Part shown: piece after piece, positions 8,746 through 17,689 of the stretch
Layout of the letters: every line of letters starts with the position of its first letter
Numbering within the stretch: the stretch's first letter is position 1
Assembly (NCBI GenBank): GCA_958448165.1
Contig: CAUDCW010000001.1
Location: 1 to 64,000 of the forward strand
Length of the DNA: 64,000 bases
Direction of reading: 5' to 3'
Source of the DNA: an uncultured Oscillospiraceae bacterium
Lineage (GTDB): Bacteria; Bacillota; Clostridia; Oscillospirales; Acutalibacteraceae
The notes under the pieces: generated by a model
What the model was told of the DNA's origin: nothing
What the model saw: only the letters and a program-made list of their open reading frames with translations
Databases searched by the model: none
Made by a program: the position numbers and the translations under genes

Positions 8746-9588
8746 TCAGAGCACCTCCTTTTTCAAAAGGTTGCAGCCCTCTTCACGGGCATGCTGCTCA
8801 AACTCTTTATACATAGTACCTCTGTGCATAGCCTCGTCAAAGTCAATCTGGTGACCGTCAAAGTCAGGACCGTCAACACAGGCAAACTTTGTTTCGCCGC
8901 CTACCGTGATACGACAGCCGCCGCACATACCCGTACCGTCAATCATAATCGGGTTCATTGATACTATAGTCTTGATGTCATATTCCTTTGTGAGTTTGCA
9001 TACAAACTTCATCATAATGAGCGGACCGATGGCGATAACCTCGTCATACTGATTGCCCTCCTTGATGAGCTGCTCAAGAGCAGTTGTAACAAGACCCTTA
9101 GTGCCGTAGCTGCCGTCGTCTGTCATCATACAAACCTTGTCGCTTACAGCGTTGAACTCGTCCTCAAGAATTACGAGGTCCTTATTTCTGAAGCCGACAA
9201 CGCTGTGAACCTCACAACCGTTCTCGTGAAGCTTCTTAGCTACAGGGTATGCAATAGCGCAGCCAACGCCGCCGCCGACAACAGCAACCTTCTTGAGTCC
9301 CTCGGTTTCGCTCGGTCTGCCGAGAGGTCCTACTAAATCGTGAATACTGTCGCCCTCATTTAATGTGTTAAGCTCCATTGTGCCATATCCAACAATCTGG
9401 AATATGATAGTAACCGTACCTGCCTGTCTGTCATAATCGGCAACGGTAAGCGGAATTCTCTCAGAATCCTCCTTTGCACGGAAGATAATGAACTGCCCCG
9501 GCTCAGCCTTTTTGGCGATAAGCGGTGCGTCAATAACCATTCTTGTAACAGTTGGGTTAAGCTCTTCTTTTTTAAGAATTTTATACAT
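8746..9588 (-). CDS. nfnA: NfnA: FAD/NAD-binding small subunit of ferredoxin:NADP+ oxidoreductase
   Basis: The 280-residue protein follows the dihydroorotate dehydrogenase electron-transfer subunit fold: an FAD-binding barrel (about 1-95, RIPLTVADY), an NAD-binding domain with VVGGGVGCA (about 107-115), and a C-terminal 2Fe-2S site formed by CGGC and a later Cys (MCGGCRITVGGETKFACVDG, near 222-241). It pairs one base apart with nfnB. The pair is typical of fermentative clostridia that balance NADPH against NADH and reduced ferredoxin. A sulfide dehydrogenase role (SudAB naming) is the main alternative. Confidence 0.88.
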   Translation of the reverse strand: MYKILKKEELNPTVTRMVIDAPLIAKKAEPGQFIIFRAKEDSERIPLTVADYDRQAGTVTIIFQIVGYGTMELNTLNEGDSIHDLVGPLGRPSETEGLKKVAVVGGGVGCAIAYPVAKKLHENGCEVHSVVGFRNKDLVILEDEFNAVSDKVCMMTDDGSYGTKGLVTTALEQLIKEGNQYDEVIAIGPLIMMKFVCKLTKEYDIKTIVSMNPIMIDGTGMCGGCRITVGGETKFACVDGPDFDGHQIDFDEAMHRGTMYKEFEQHAREEGCNLLKKEVL

Positions 9589-9654
9589 AACCTCTGCCCC
9601 TTTCCTTTTTGCTTTTAAATATTGAGTTCAGCGTTAGCTGTATTTATTCACCTT

Positions 9655-9688
9655 AAAAAAGCCGCCGCAAAATTCACGGCGACTTTTT
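9655..9688 (-). terminator. Rho-independent terminator after the iron alcohol dehydrogenase
   Basis: On the minus strand a seven-base stem (GTCGCCG with CGGCGGC, one G-U pair) extended by A-T pairs is followed by TTTTTT. It separates the alcohol dehydrogenase from nfnAB. Confidence 0.8.
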
Positions 9689-9708
9689 AGTTTTTAGATT
9701 ATGCTATA

Positions 9709-10899
9709 TCAGAAATCAATTTCCTTATCATAATAGCAGGCGATGAGCAGCTTCTCCATTTCCTCCTGAGTCGGGATTCTCGGGTTAGAGCCTGTGCAAG
9801 CATCTCCGATTGCATTTTTCGCAACCTCAGGAAGCTTTTCGTTGAACTCTTTCTCATCAATTATACCACCCTCATACTCCTTAATGCAAGAGGAAATATT
9901 AAGAGATTTATTCATTTTCTTTAATTCTTCAATCAAGGCATCTACAAGCTCCTCGGTTGTACTGCCCGGAAGGTCGATAAACTTAGCGATTTCAGCATAT
10001 CTCTTTGCTGCTCTCTCGTCCTTTGAGTTATACTTGATAACCTTCGGGAGATACATAGCGTTTGCGGCACCGTGAACAATGTGACCGCCGCTGAAAGCTG
10101 CGCCCGTCTTGTGAGCCATTGAGTGAACAATACCAAGAAGAGCGTTTGAGAAAGCCATACCTGCAAGGCACTGTGCGTTGTGCATTGCAGCTCTTGCGTC
10201 CTTGTCGCCGTCATATGACTTCTTGAGGTCATTGTGAATCATCTTGATTGCGTGAAGTGCAAGCGGGTCTGTATAGTCGCAGGCTACTGTTGAAACATAA
10301 GCCTCGATAGCGTGAGTCATTGCGTCCATACCTGTGTTGGCTGTAAGCTTCTGTGGCATTGTTTCTGCAAGCTCCGGGTCAACGATTGCAACGTCAGGTG
10401 TGATGTTGAAGTCAGCCAGAGGATATTTGATGCCCTTCTGATAGTCTGTGATAACCGAGAAAGCCGTAACCTCGGTAGCTGTGCCCGATGTTGACGGAAT
10501 AGCACAGAACTTAGCCTTCTGACGGAGTGTCGGGAAGCTGAACGGCTGAATAATCTCCTCAAATGTTGTGTCGGGATATTCATAGAACACCCACATAGCC
10601 TTTGCGGCGTCAATCGGGCTGCCGCCGCCCATTGCTACGATCCAGTCAGGCTCAAAATCTCTCATAACCTGAGCGCCCTTCATAACTGTTTCAACAGACG
10701 GGTCCGGCTCAACATTTTCAAAAAGCTGAACCTCCATACCAGCCTCTTTAAGATAGTCAACCGCTCTGTCGAGGAAGCCGAAACGCTTCATTGAGCCGCC
10801 GCCTACAACAACGATCGCCTTTTTACCTGTTAAGTTCTTAAGCTCCTCCAAAGAGCCTTTGCCGTGGTACAAATCACGCGGCAGTGTAAATCTTGCCAT
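9709..10899 (-). CDS. Iron-containing alcohol dehydrogenase (butanol dehydrogenase-like)
   Basis: The 396-residue protein is a group III iron alcohol dehydrogenase. It has the NAD(P)-binding glycine stretch MGGGSPIDAAK (about residue 93), PSTSGTATEVTAFSVIT (about 137), and metal-binding histidines in LGIVHSMAHKTG and GGHIVHGAANA (about 258-280). It reduces aldehydes to alcohols with NAD(P)H in fermentation. AGGAGG lies nine bases before the ATG. It is monocistronic, ending in a terminator. A repeat element of family A sits about 48 bases upstream, between it and a divergent LysR gene that may control it. Confidence 0.92.
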   Translation of the reverse strand: MARFTLPRDLYHGKGSLEELKNLTGKKAIVVVGGGSMKRFGFLDRAVDYLKEAGMEVQLFENVEPDPSVETVMKGAQVMRDFEPDWIVAMGGGSPIDAAKAMWVFYEYPDTTFEEIIQPFSFPTLRQKAKFCAIPSTSGTATEVTAFSVITDYQKGIKYPLADFNITPDVAIVDPELAETMPQKLTANTGMDAMTHAIEAYVSTVACDYTDPLALHAIKMIHNDLKKSYDGDKDARAAMHNAQCLAGMAFSNALLGIVHSMAHKTGAAFSGGHIVHGAANAMYLPKVIKYNSKDERAAKRYAEIAKFIDLPGSTTEELVDALIEELKKMNKSLNISSCIKEYEGGIIDEKEFNEKLPEVAKNAIGDACTGSNPRIPTQEEMEKLLIACYYDKEIDF

Positions 10900-10946
10900 A
10901 ATAATTAACCTCCTGAAATTATGTAAACATAAAATTTTTGCATATT

Positions 10947-11123
10947 AAGGTAATACTGATTAAATCGTTTGTGCATATTGCGCCGTCAGATTTTTCGTCA
11001 GGTTGGACAAATAAACCGCAGTAATGCTGACGCATTACGAGGATTTTTTGGTCAGGCTGACGGAAAATATGGGGGGGGAAGATGTGCAAACAACTTTCAG
11101 CGTGATTTATTCAGTGTTTCCTT
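10947..11123. repeat. MITE-like dispersed repeat, family A copy 1
   Basis: This 177-base element has imperfect terminal inverted repeats (right end, reverse complement AAGGAAACACTGAATAAATC; left end matches at 17 of 20). TTAA flanks both ends. The interior carries CCGTCAG/CTGACGG arms around a perfect hairpin GTAATGCTGACGCATTAC. A close copy lies at 56486-56659. Eight G residues occur at 11071-11078, absent from the other copy. No coding capacity. The rest of the 478-base gap (10900-11377) is AT-rich promoter DNA with nothing else I can name. Confidence 0.78.
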
Positions 11124-11377
11124 AATTTGCTCTTTTCAATTTATCGCTTCGTGTATGCTTTTACAATTGAAATTCACAGCAAAAAAAGCTATAATAGAAG
11201 TTATAAACAATATCTTCGCTAAACACAGACTAATTTTATTTTTCCGTGAATTATCATAACACATTTTACAAGAAATGGGTAATGCCAATTTGTAATGGAT
11301 GTTATTCCACCAATATATATCATAGTGCTGAAAAATATAGCAATATTTTTATGTAACTTGACAGGAGGGGCGATAAA

Positions 11378-12316
11378 ATGAATTTACAGCAGCTCAGATA
11401 CGTTGTTGAGGTTGAAAAAGAAAAGAGTATTACTGCTGCGGCAAAAAAGCTTTATGTCGGTCAGCCGAACCTTAGCAAGAGCATAAAAGAGCTTGAACAC
11501 GAAATCGGCGCAACAATTTTTAACAGAACCGGCAAGGGCGTTGAGCTGACAAATGCGGGCATCCAGTTTTTGCGCTACGCCAAAAGCATACTCGCACAGT
11601 TCGAGGAGCTTCAGTCGCTTTTTCATCCCGACACGCAAAGCGCAGTCAGTTTTGCCGTGTCTGTCCCGAGGTCGACATATATTGCCGACGTATTTTCAAA
11701 ATTCACGGACAATCTGCGTTCCGACGGGTGCATTAACATAAAATACCGTGAAACAAACTCGGTCGATACCGTCACCGATGTTGTTGTGGGCGACAGCTCG
11801 ATTGGAATTGTACGCTATAGGCAGGCATTTGAGGAATATTATATGAATCTGCTGCGTGACAGTGCGCTGCAGTTTGAGCTGCTGCTCGATTTTAAGATGC
11901 AGCTGCTTATCAGCCGTAACCACCCTCTTGCAGGTGCCGATGACATCAGCCGCAAGCAACTTGAGCCTTACACGGAGCTTTTGTTTGCCGACGTGCAGGA
12001 GCCTACCCTGCCGAAGTCAAAGCTTGCGGATTCGGCAGAGCTTTTTACGCCGAAAAGCTGTATCAATATTTTTGACAGAGGAAGCCAGTTCAGCTTTTTG
12101 CAGAATGTTCACGGCTCTTACCTCTGGGTAAGCCCGATGCCGACATCTGAGCTTGAACGGTATAATCTGGTTGTCAAGCCGTGCAGTGACGTGGGAATCT
12201 GCCGTGACATAATAATATATAAAAACAAGGACACCCTGAGCGATATTCAGCTTGAATTTATAAAACGGCTGCACCGGGCGGCGGACAAAATCAAACTCGG
12301 CGGTGAAATAATTTGA
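11378..12316 (+). CDS. LysR-family transcriptional regulator
   Basis: The 312-residue protein begins with the LysR winged helix MNLQQLRYVVEVEKEKSITA and the recognition segment KLYVGQPNLSKSIKELE (residues 1-60), followed by a type 2 periplasmic-binding-like effector domain. AGGAGGGG stands six bases before the ATG. It is divergent from the iron alcohol dehydrogenase across about 480 bases; LysR proteins commonly control a divergent neighbour, so that gene is the leading candidate target. It overlaps the downstream lipase by four bases. The effector is not predictable. Confidence 0.92.
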   Translation: MNLQQLRYVVEVEKEKSITAAAKKLYVGQPNLSKSIKELEHEIGATIFNRTGKGVELTNAGIQFLRYAKSILAQFEELQSLFHPDTQSAVSFAVSVPRSTYIADVFSKFTDNLRSDGCINIKYRETNSVDTVTDVVVGDSSIGIVRYRQAFEEYYMNLLRDSALQFELLLDFKMQLLISRNHPLAGADDISRKQLEPYTELLFADVQEPTLPKSKLADSAELFTPKSCINIFDRGSQFSFLQNVHGSYLWVSPMPTSELERYNLVVKPCSDVGICRDIIIYKNKDTLSDIQLEFIKRLHRAADKIKLGGEII

Positions 12317-13659
12317 AAGACTGCAACAGGTTTTTAAAATCGGTTTTCTTTATCACGCTTACCCTTATGATATCAATCCCTGCAAACTGCACTCTTATTG
12401 TTGAACGCACAGGCAACACTTTATTGATTCTGTTGTTCGCCGTGATGTTTTTGTGCGCAAATTTAATTCCGTCTGTATCAAGAAGCAGGTTTCCATCGCT
12501 GCGGCTGAGAATGTGTTATCACGGCGCAAGCTGCCTAAGGCTGTTTCTTGCAAGCACCACAATATCGGCAATATACCACATTGTTCTTGCATTTTTTCTT
12601 CTGCCCTCGCAGTGGGGTTTGTTCCTGATAAGCGCAGGAGTGTGCATTTTAGCCGAGGCAATTTTGTTCTGGAACGGCATTATCAGCGTTTACTGCACCT
12701 CGGTTCAGCTTGGTTTTCATCACCGGGCAGTCGGCTTAATCTGCGGTATGATACCTATTGTTCACTTATTTGCACTGGCAAAAATTATCCGGGTCGTGTC
12801 AGACGAGGTTGATTTTGAGTGTGACAAAGCTAAATTAAATATTGAACGGCACAACAGGCAGATTTGCAGAACAAAATATCCCCTACTGCTTGTTCACGGA
12901 GTGTTTTTCAGGGATTACAAATTTATTCAGTACTGGGGAAGAATCCCCGACGAACTCAAAAGAAACGGAGCGACCGTATATTACGGCAACCACCAGTCCG
13001 CCGCATCTGTTGCCGACAGCGGACGTGAAATAGCTCAGCGGATAAAGCAGATTGTGGCTGAAACAGGCTGTGAAAAGGTGAACATCATAGCACATTCAAA
13101 GGGCGGACTTGACAGCCGCTACGCCGTAAGCTGCTGCGGCATTTCGCAGTATGTCGCATCCCTGACAGCCGTCAGTACTCCGCACCGAGGCTGTGAATTT
13201 GCCGATTATCTTCTTGACAAAATTCCGCTTTCTATGCAGAAAAAGATTGAAAGCGCATACAATTTTTCGATGAAAAAGCTCGGCGACGCAAACCCTGATT
13301 TTATGTCGGCTGTGCGTGACCTCACCTCAAGCCGCTGCACTGAGCTTGACCGTGAGATGAAAGCGCCGGAAAATGTTTATTGCCAAAGCGTCGGCTCAAA
13401 GCTTAACAAAGCGGCAAACGGCAAATTTCCGCTTAATTTTACATATTATCTTGTAAAATACTTCGACGGTCCGAACGACGGACTGGTGTCTGTAAAATCG
13501 CTTGAATGGGGAGAAAAATTCGACTTCCTCAGCGTAAACGGAAAAAGGGGTATATCACACGGCGACGTGGTGGATTTGAACCGTGAGAATATACCCGGAT
13601 TTGATGTAAGGGAATATTATGTTCAGCTTGTCAGCAATCTTAGAGAGATGGGCTTTTAG
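12313..13659 (+). CDS. Membrane-anchored alpha/beta hydrolase, lipase-like
   Basis: The 448-residue protein starts at TTG in a TTGA overlap with the LysR stop. Residues 1-160 hold four or five hydrophobic segments, so it is an integral membrane protein. The rest is a lipase-type hydrolase: oxyanion motif LLLVHGVFFRD (about 193), nucleophile elbow AHSKGG (about 257), and later Asp/His candidates (DGPNDGLVS, GISHGD). The fold resembles bacterial triacylglycerol lipases, but the substrate is unproven. Coupling to a LysR gene suggests regulated expression. The TTG start is weakly supported because no strong ribosome binding site precedes it. Confidence 0.8.
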   Translation: MKDCNRFLKSVFFITLTLMISIPANCTLIVERTGNTLLILLFAVMFLCANLIPSVSRSRFPSLRLRMCYHGASCLRLFLASTTISAIYHIVLAFFLLPSQWGLFLISAGVCILAEAILFWNGIISVYCTSVQLGFHHRAVGLICGMIPIVHLFALAKIIRVVSDEVDFECDKAKLNIERHNRQICRTKYPLLLVHGVFFRDYKFIQYWGRIPDELKRNGATVYYGNHQSAASVADSGREIAQRIKQIVAETGCEKVNIIAHSKGGLDSRYAVSCCGISQYVASLTAVSTPHRGCEFADYLLDKIPLSMQKKIESAYNFSMKKLGDANPDFMSAVRDLTSSRCTELDREMKAPENVYCQSVGSKLNKAANGKFPLNFTYYLVKYFDGPNDGLVSVKSLEWGEKFDFLSVNGKRGISHGDVVDLNRENIPGFDVREYYVQLVSNLREMGF

Positions 13660-13666
13660 GCGAGCG

Positions 13667-14494
13667 TCAGTATTTTTCAAGAAAGCTGTGCTCAACTCCG
13701 TCAGACTTATAGCCGACCATTGTGTCAAGACAAACCGAATGTATGCTGTTGAAAATACTCTTTTCTATGTTTGGGTTAGTGCGCTTTAAGCTTTTGATAA
13801 GCTCCTTTATCTCCTGCCTTTTTGAACTGCCGCTTCCGTTTTCAGCGTTTTCAGTAAAGCGGCAGGCACACTGGATAAACTCGAGATTGTTATATCTCTT
13901 CCATGCAAGAATTGCGTCCTCGTGAATACAGTACATCGGACGGATAAGCTCCATTCCCTCAAAATTTGTGCTGTGCAGCTTCGGCGGCATTGACTGAAGC
14001 TGTGAACCGTAGAACATTCCGATAAGCGTGGTTTCGATAACGTCGTTAAAATGATGCCCGAGCGCAATTTTGTTGCAGCCAAGCTGCTGAGCCATTTTAT
14101 ATAGATGTCCCCGGCGCATACGGGCGCACAGGTAGCAGGGCGATTTTTCGGTTTTGTCGGCAACCCTGAAAATGTTTGTCTCAAAAACCTTAATCGGAAT
14201 GTGCATAAGCTCGGCGTTGCTCTCGATTTTTGCCCTGTTGATTTTGTTATAGCCGGGGTCCATCACGATATATTCAACATCAAACGGGAAATCGCTGTAG
14301 CTGTGAAGCTGCTGCATAAGCTTTGCCAGCAGCATTGAGTCTTTGCCGCCCGATATACAAACTGCGATTTTATCTCCCGGTTTGATAAGCTCATATTTTT
14401 TCACCGCAAGGATAAACGGATTCCATATCCCCTTGCGGTATTTTTTTACGATACTGCGTTCAACACGCTCATATTCTTCAAGCTCCCTGCTCAC
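13667..14494 (-). CDS. ttcA: TtcA-like tRNA 2-thiolation PP-loop ATPase
   Basis: The 275-residue protein has the PP-loop CISGGKDSMLLAKL (about 46-59) and a Cys pair SPCYLCARMRRG (about 115-126), with a later cysteine in QCACRF, the pattern of the iron-sulfur TtcA/TtuA thiolases that convert cytidine 32 (or a related base) of tRNA to its 2-thio form. It starts at GTG inside a GTGA overlap with copA and so is expressed from the copper operon. It ends seven bases from the convergent lipase without a visible terminator. TtcA is the best guess; other TtcA-family roles are possible. Confidence 0.82.
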   Translation of the reverse strand: MSRELEEYERVERSIVKKYRKGIWNPFILAVKKYELIKPGDKIAVCISGGKDSMLLAKLMQQLHSYSDFPFDVEYIVMDPGYNKINRAKIESNAELMHIPIKVFETNIFRVADKTEKSPCYLCARMRRGHLYKMAQQLGCNKIALGHHFNDVIETTLIGMFYGSQLQSMPPKLHSTNFEGMELIRPMYCIHEDAILAWKRYNNLEFIQCACRFTENAENGSGSSKRQEIKELIKSLKRTNPNIEKSIFNSIHSVCLDTMVGYKSDGVEHSFLEKY

Positions 14495-16995
14495 GGCAGC
14501 ACCTTATAACCCTTGTCCTCAACCGTCTTTCTGAGCAGCTCGTCAGAAATATCGGCTGACAGTGTGACAACCGCCAAGCCTTTTTCGTGGCTCACCTCGG
14601 CAGATTCAACCTGTGAAAGCTCTTCAAGAGCCTTTCTGACCGTTGCCTCACAGTGCGGGCACATCATACCCTCGATTTTTAATGTCTTTTTCATAGTCCT
14701 TTTCTCCTTTATTTTCCTTTTGGATTTTCTGTCTTTTCCCGTATTATAAACCTTAAACAAATTCAGCCTTAACGCATTTGTAACAACGCAAACGCTCGAC
14801 AGGCTCATCGCCGCCGCACCGTACATCGGGTTAAGCTTCCAGCCGAAAGCCGCAATGAATACGCCTGCGGCAAGCGGTATTCCGATGACGTTATATATAA
14901 ACGCCCAGAACAGGTTTTCGTGAATATTCTTAAGTGTTGCACGGCTGAGCCTTATTGCCGCAGGAACATCGCTTAAGCGGCTTTTCATCAGGACAACGTC
15001 TGCGGCGTCTATGGCGATATCGGTGCCTGCGCCTATCGCAACGCCCACATCGGCACCAGTCAGTGCAGGAGCGTCGTTGATGCCGTCGCCAACCATTGCA
15101 ACCTTACCGTGTTCTTTAAGGCGATTTATCACCTCACCCTTGCCGTTGGGCAGAACGCCTGCGATAACCTCGTCAACGCCTGCCTGCTTGCCGATGGCGT
15201 TTGCCGTGCGCTCGTTGTCGCCTGTCAGCATAACAACTCGGATTCCCATATTCCGCAGCTGTCTGACAGCCTCGGGGCTGTCCTCCTTGATAACGTCAGC
15301 CACAGCAATAATGCCGAGCAGAGCTCCTCCCTTTGAGAAGAACAGCGGTGTTTTGCCGCTTTGCGCAAGGGCATCTGCCGTCTTTGACATTTTATCGGGA
15401 ACAACGGCGTTTTCGCCGATAAGCTTCAGGTTGCCGCCGATTATCTCCTGCCCGTTTATCGTACCCTTAACGCCGCTGCCTGTCAAGGCTTTGAAATCAT
15501 TTATTTTGCCGTATTCAAGCCGCATTTCCTCGGCTTTATCAATAATTGCCCTTGCAAGCGGATGCTCGCTTTTTATTTCAAGCGAACAGGCGATCCTCAT
15601 AAGCTCATCGGACGTCACCCCGTCAGCCGGAATAATGTCTGTCACCCTCGGCTTGCCGCTTGTTATTGTGCCTGTCTTGTCAAGTGCGACGGTTCTGACC
15701 TTACCTGCTTCTTCAAGTGACTGAGCTGTCTTGAAAAGTATGCCGTGCTTTGCGCCGATACCTCCGCCGACCATTATCGCAACAGGCGTTGCAAGTCCAA
15801 GCGCACACGGACAGCTTATCACTAGAACTGAAATTCCCCTTGCAAGCGCAAAGCCGAAGCTCTGACCGCATACAAGCCACACGACAGTTGAAACAACTGC
15901 AATCGCAATTACAATAGGCACGAACACGCCCGACACCCTGTCGGCAATCTTTGCTATCGGCGCTTTTGTTGCCGATGCGTCGCTGACCATTTTTATTATC
16001 TGCGAAAGCGTTGTATCCTGCCCGACCTTTGTCGCCTCGCACCTGATAAAGCCTGATTGATTTATCGTCGCCGCCGAAACAGCATCTCCGCTTTGCTTGT
16101 CAACCGGGACACTCTCGCCGGTGAGTGCAGACTCGTTGACAGCCGTTTCGCCGTCAAGCACAACGCCGTCAACCGGGATATTCTCACCCGGACGGACTAA
16201 GAATATATCGCCTTTCCTGACCTGTTCAACAGGCACGGTCTGTTCTTCGCCGTTCCTTATGACAACGGCTGTTTTCGGCGCAAGGCTCATCAGGCTTTTT
16301 ATTGCGTCGGTGGTTCTGCCCTTTGAATAAGCCTCAAGCATTTTACCGAGCGTGATAAGCGTTAAAATCATCGCCGCAGACTCAAAATAAAACTCGTGCA
16401 TATACGTCATAACGCCGTTCATATCGCCGTTTAGCTGTGCGTTGGTCATTGCAAAAAGCGCATATGTGCTGTAAACAAACGATGCTCCTGCACCAAGCGA
16501 CACCAGCGTGTCCATATTCGGCGCACCCCTGAACAGCGATTTAAAACCGCTGATAAAAAACCTTTGGTTGATAACCATAATCACGGTGGTCAGCAAAAGC
16601 TCGATAAGTCCCATTGCGATGTGGTTATCCGCAAGAATATCGGGAATATACCAGCCCCACATCATATGACCCATTGACAAATACATAAGCGGAACAAGAA
16701 AGACTATTGAAGAAATCAGCCGTAGCTTAAGCGAATGTGTTTCGCCGCTGCCGCTTGTTTCGTCTGCTCTGCTTTGCTGTGACGTAGTATCGTCTGAGCC
16801 TTTCAGGCTTGCTCCGTAGCCGGAATGTTCAACTGCTTTTATAATATCCTGCGGCTTTGCACTGCCGTCAACGCTCATAGAGTTTGTAAGCAGGCTCACC
16901 GAGCACGATGTAACGCCCGGCAACTTTGAAACCGCCTTTTCTATTCTTGCGCTGCAAGCGGCACAGCTCATACCCGTAATTGTAAACTGCTGCAT
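14491..16995 (-). CDS. copA: Copper-exporting P1B-ATPase CopA with in-frame C-terminal CopZ-like domain
   Basis: The 834-residue membrane pump exports Cu+. An N-terminal metal-binding domain has GMSCAAC (8-14). Membrane segments follow from about residue 90, then TGES, the ion-site helix SCPCALGLATP, the phosphorylation motif DKTGT, SEHPLA, and GDGINDAP. Helices near the end carry YN and SS residues typical of Cu+ pumps. After a basic linker, residues 768-834 form a second complete metal-binding domain with CPHC (779-782), the length of a free CopZ chaperone. ATG768 (base 14694) is preceded by AAAGGAGAAAAGGACT, so separate synthesis of CopZ is possible. Confidence 0.93.
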   Translation of the reverse strand: MQQFTITGMSCAACSARIEKAVSKLPGVTSCSVSLLTNSMSVDGSAKPQDIIKAVEHSGYGASLKGSDDTTSQQSRADETSGSGETHSLKLRLISSIVFLVPLMYLSMGHMMWGWYIPDILADNHIAMGLIELLLTTVIMVINQRFFISGFKSLFRGAPNMDTLVSLGAGASFVYSTYALFAMTNAQLNGDMNGVMTYMHEFYFESAAMILTLITLGKMLEAYSKGRTTDAIKSLMSLAPKTAVVIRNGEEQTVPVEQVRKGDIFLVRPGENIPVDGVVLDGETAVNESALTGESVPVDKQSGDAVSAATINQSGFIRCEATKVGQDTTLSQIIKMVSDASATKAPIAKIADRVSGVFVPIVIAIAVVSTVVWLVCGQSFGFALARGISVLVISCPCALGLATPVAIMVGGGIGAKHGILFKTAQSLEEAGKVRTVALDKTGTITSGKPRVTDIIPADGVTSDELMRIACSLEIKSEHPLARAIIDKAEEMRLEYGKINDFKALTGSGVKGTINGQEIIGGNLKLIGENAVVPDKMSKTADALAQSGKTPLFFSKGGALLGIIAVADVIKEDSPEAVRQLRNMGIRVVMLTGDNERTANAIGKQAGVDEVIAGVLPNGKGEVINRLKEHGKVAMVGDGINDAPALTGADVGVAIGAGTDIAIDAADVVLMKSRLSDVPAAIRLSRATLKNIHENLFWAFIYNVIGIPLAAGVFIAAFGWKLNPMYGAAAMSLSSVCVVTNALRLNLFKVYNTGKDRKSKRKIKEKRTMKKTLKIEGMMCPHCEATVRKALEELSQVESAEVSHEKGLAVVTLSADISDELLRKTVEDKGYKVLP

Positions 16996-17005
16996 TGTAT
17001 CACCC

Positions 17006-17311
17006 CTATTTCATCAGCTTTTGAAGCGTCACAACAAGCTCATCAATCGTTTCGTCCTTGCCCTGACGAATGTCGTCAGCCACACAGGTTTTTATGTGCT
17101 CGGCAAGAAGCTCACGGTTAAAGGCGTTCAGCGCAGCGTTGACCGCCGACACCTGAATGAGGATATCGGTGCAGTAGGCGTTTTTCTCGACCATACCCTT
17201 GATTCCTCTTATCTGACCCTCAATGCGGCTTAAACGGTTCAAAAGCTTTTTGTACTCCTGCTCGGAGCGTTGCTTTGTCTTGTGACTTTCACAGCAGCAT
17301 TTATCTTCCAT
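17006..17311 (-). CDS. csoR: CsoR-family copper-sensing repressor
   Basis: The 101-residue four-helix protein shows the Cys-His-Cys copper ligands of CsoR: Cys in YCTDILIQV, then HIKTC in the next helix, in the W-X-Y-Z order. It also has the conserved RLSRIEGQIRGI start. It represses until Cu+ binds. It is the first gene of csoR-copA-ttcA, with copA 10 bases downstream. A consensus promoter and a G/C-rich palindrome lie directly upstream, so autoregulation is expected. Extra histidine and cysteine residues in the first ten positions may help bind metal. Confidence 0.93.
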   Translation of the reverse strand: MEDKCCCESHKTKQRSEQEYKKLLNRLSRIEGQIRGIKGMVEKNAYCTDILIQVSAVNAALNAFNRELLAEHIKTCVADDIRQGKDETIDELVVTLQKLMK

Positions 17312-17359
17312 AGATTTTATTCTCTCTTTTCATTTGGTTTTAATTCATTATGTGCCTTA

Positions 17360-17388
17360 ATTATATACCCCTATGGGGTATTTGTCAA
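17360..17388 (-). promoter_or_regulatory. Promoter of the csoR-copA-ttcA operon
   Basis: Read on the minus strand: TTGACA (17388-17383), a 17-base spacer, and TATAAT (17365-17360), a perfect housekeeping sigma promoter about 50 bases before the csoR ATG. Confidence 0.9.
17365..17381. promoter_or_regulatory. CsoR operator
   Basis: ATACCCCTATGGGGTAT is a 7-3-7 dyad with the G-tract core of known CsoR operators. It lies inside the spacer of the operon promoter, so bound CsoR would block RNA polymerase. The assignment rests on the motif, its position and the adjacent csoR gene. Confidence 0.88.
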
Positions 17389-17602
17389 GTGAAATAAATT
17401 CTTGATGGGATTTGTTAAATCATGAGCGCAAAAAGTTTTGATAAAAATAAAAATTAATACGATATTATAAATAGTCGCCGATGTGTTCAATCTAAGACCA
17501 TTTACTTATTGCAGAGATACACTCAAATTTATGTTAATATATTTATCCCAACAAATCAAATCCTCCGTCATCAACCCAATTTAAAAACAAATGTAAAAAG
17601 TA

Positions 17603-17631
17603 GTGACAAATCGTTAAAAACAAGTTATAAT
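17603..17631 (+). promoter_or_regulatory. Promoter of the unknown gene at 17690
   Basis: GTGACA, 17 bases, TATAAT, ending 58 bases before the chosen start. The remaining sequence from 17390 to 17600 is AT-rich and shows no feature. Confidence 0.65.
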
Positions 17632-17689
17632 AGAGAATATTACGGCATAGCCGCCGAACAACCAAAATGACGCTATGAGGAATGATATT

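Noticed and set aside
11071..11078. Run of eight G residues as a possible G-quadruplex
   Set aside because: A single tract cannot form an intramolecular quadruplex; it is absent from the second copy of the repeat and may be slippage.
10947..11123. Complete insertion sequence
   Set aside because: No transposase frame exists inside either copy of this element; only the ends resemble a transposon.
15011..15724. A 237-codon open frame antisense to copA
   Set aside because: It is the shadow of conserved P-ATPase motifs on the other strand; the serine/proline-rich product is typical of such shadows.
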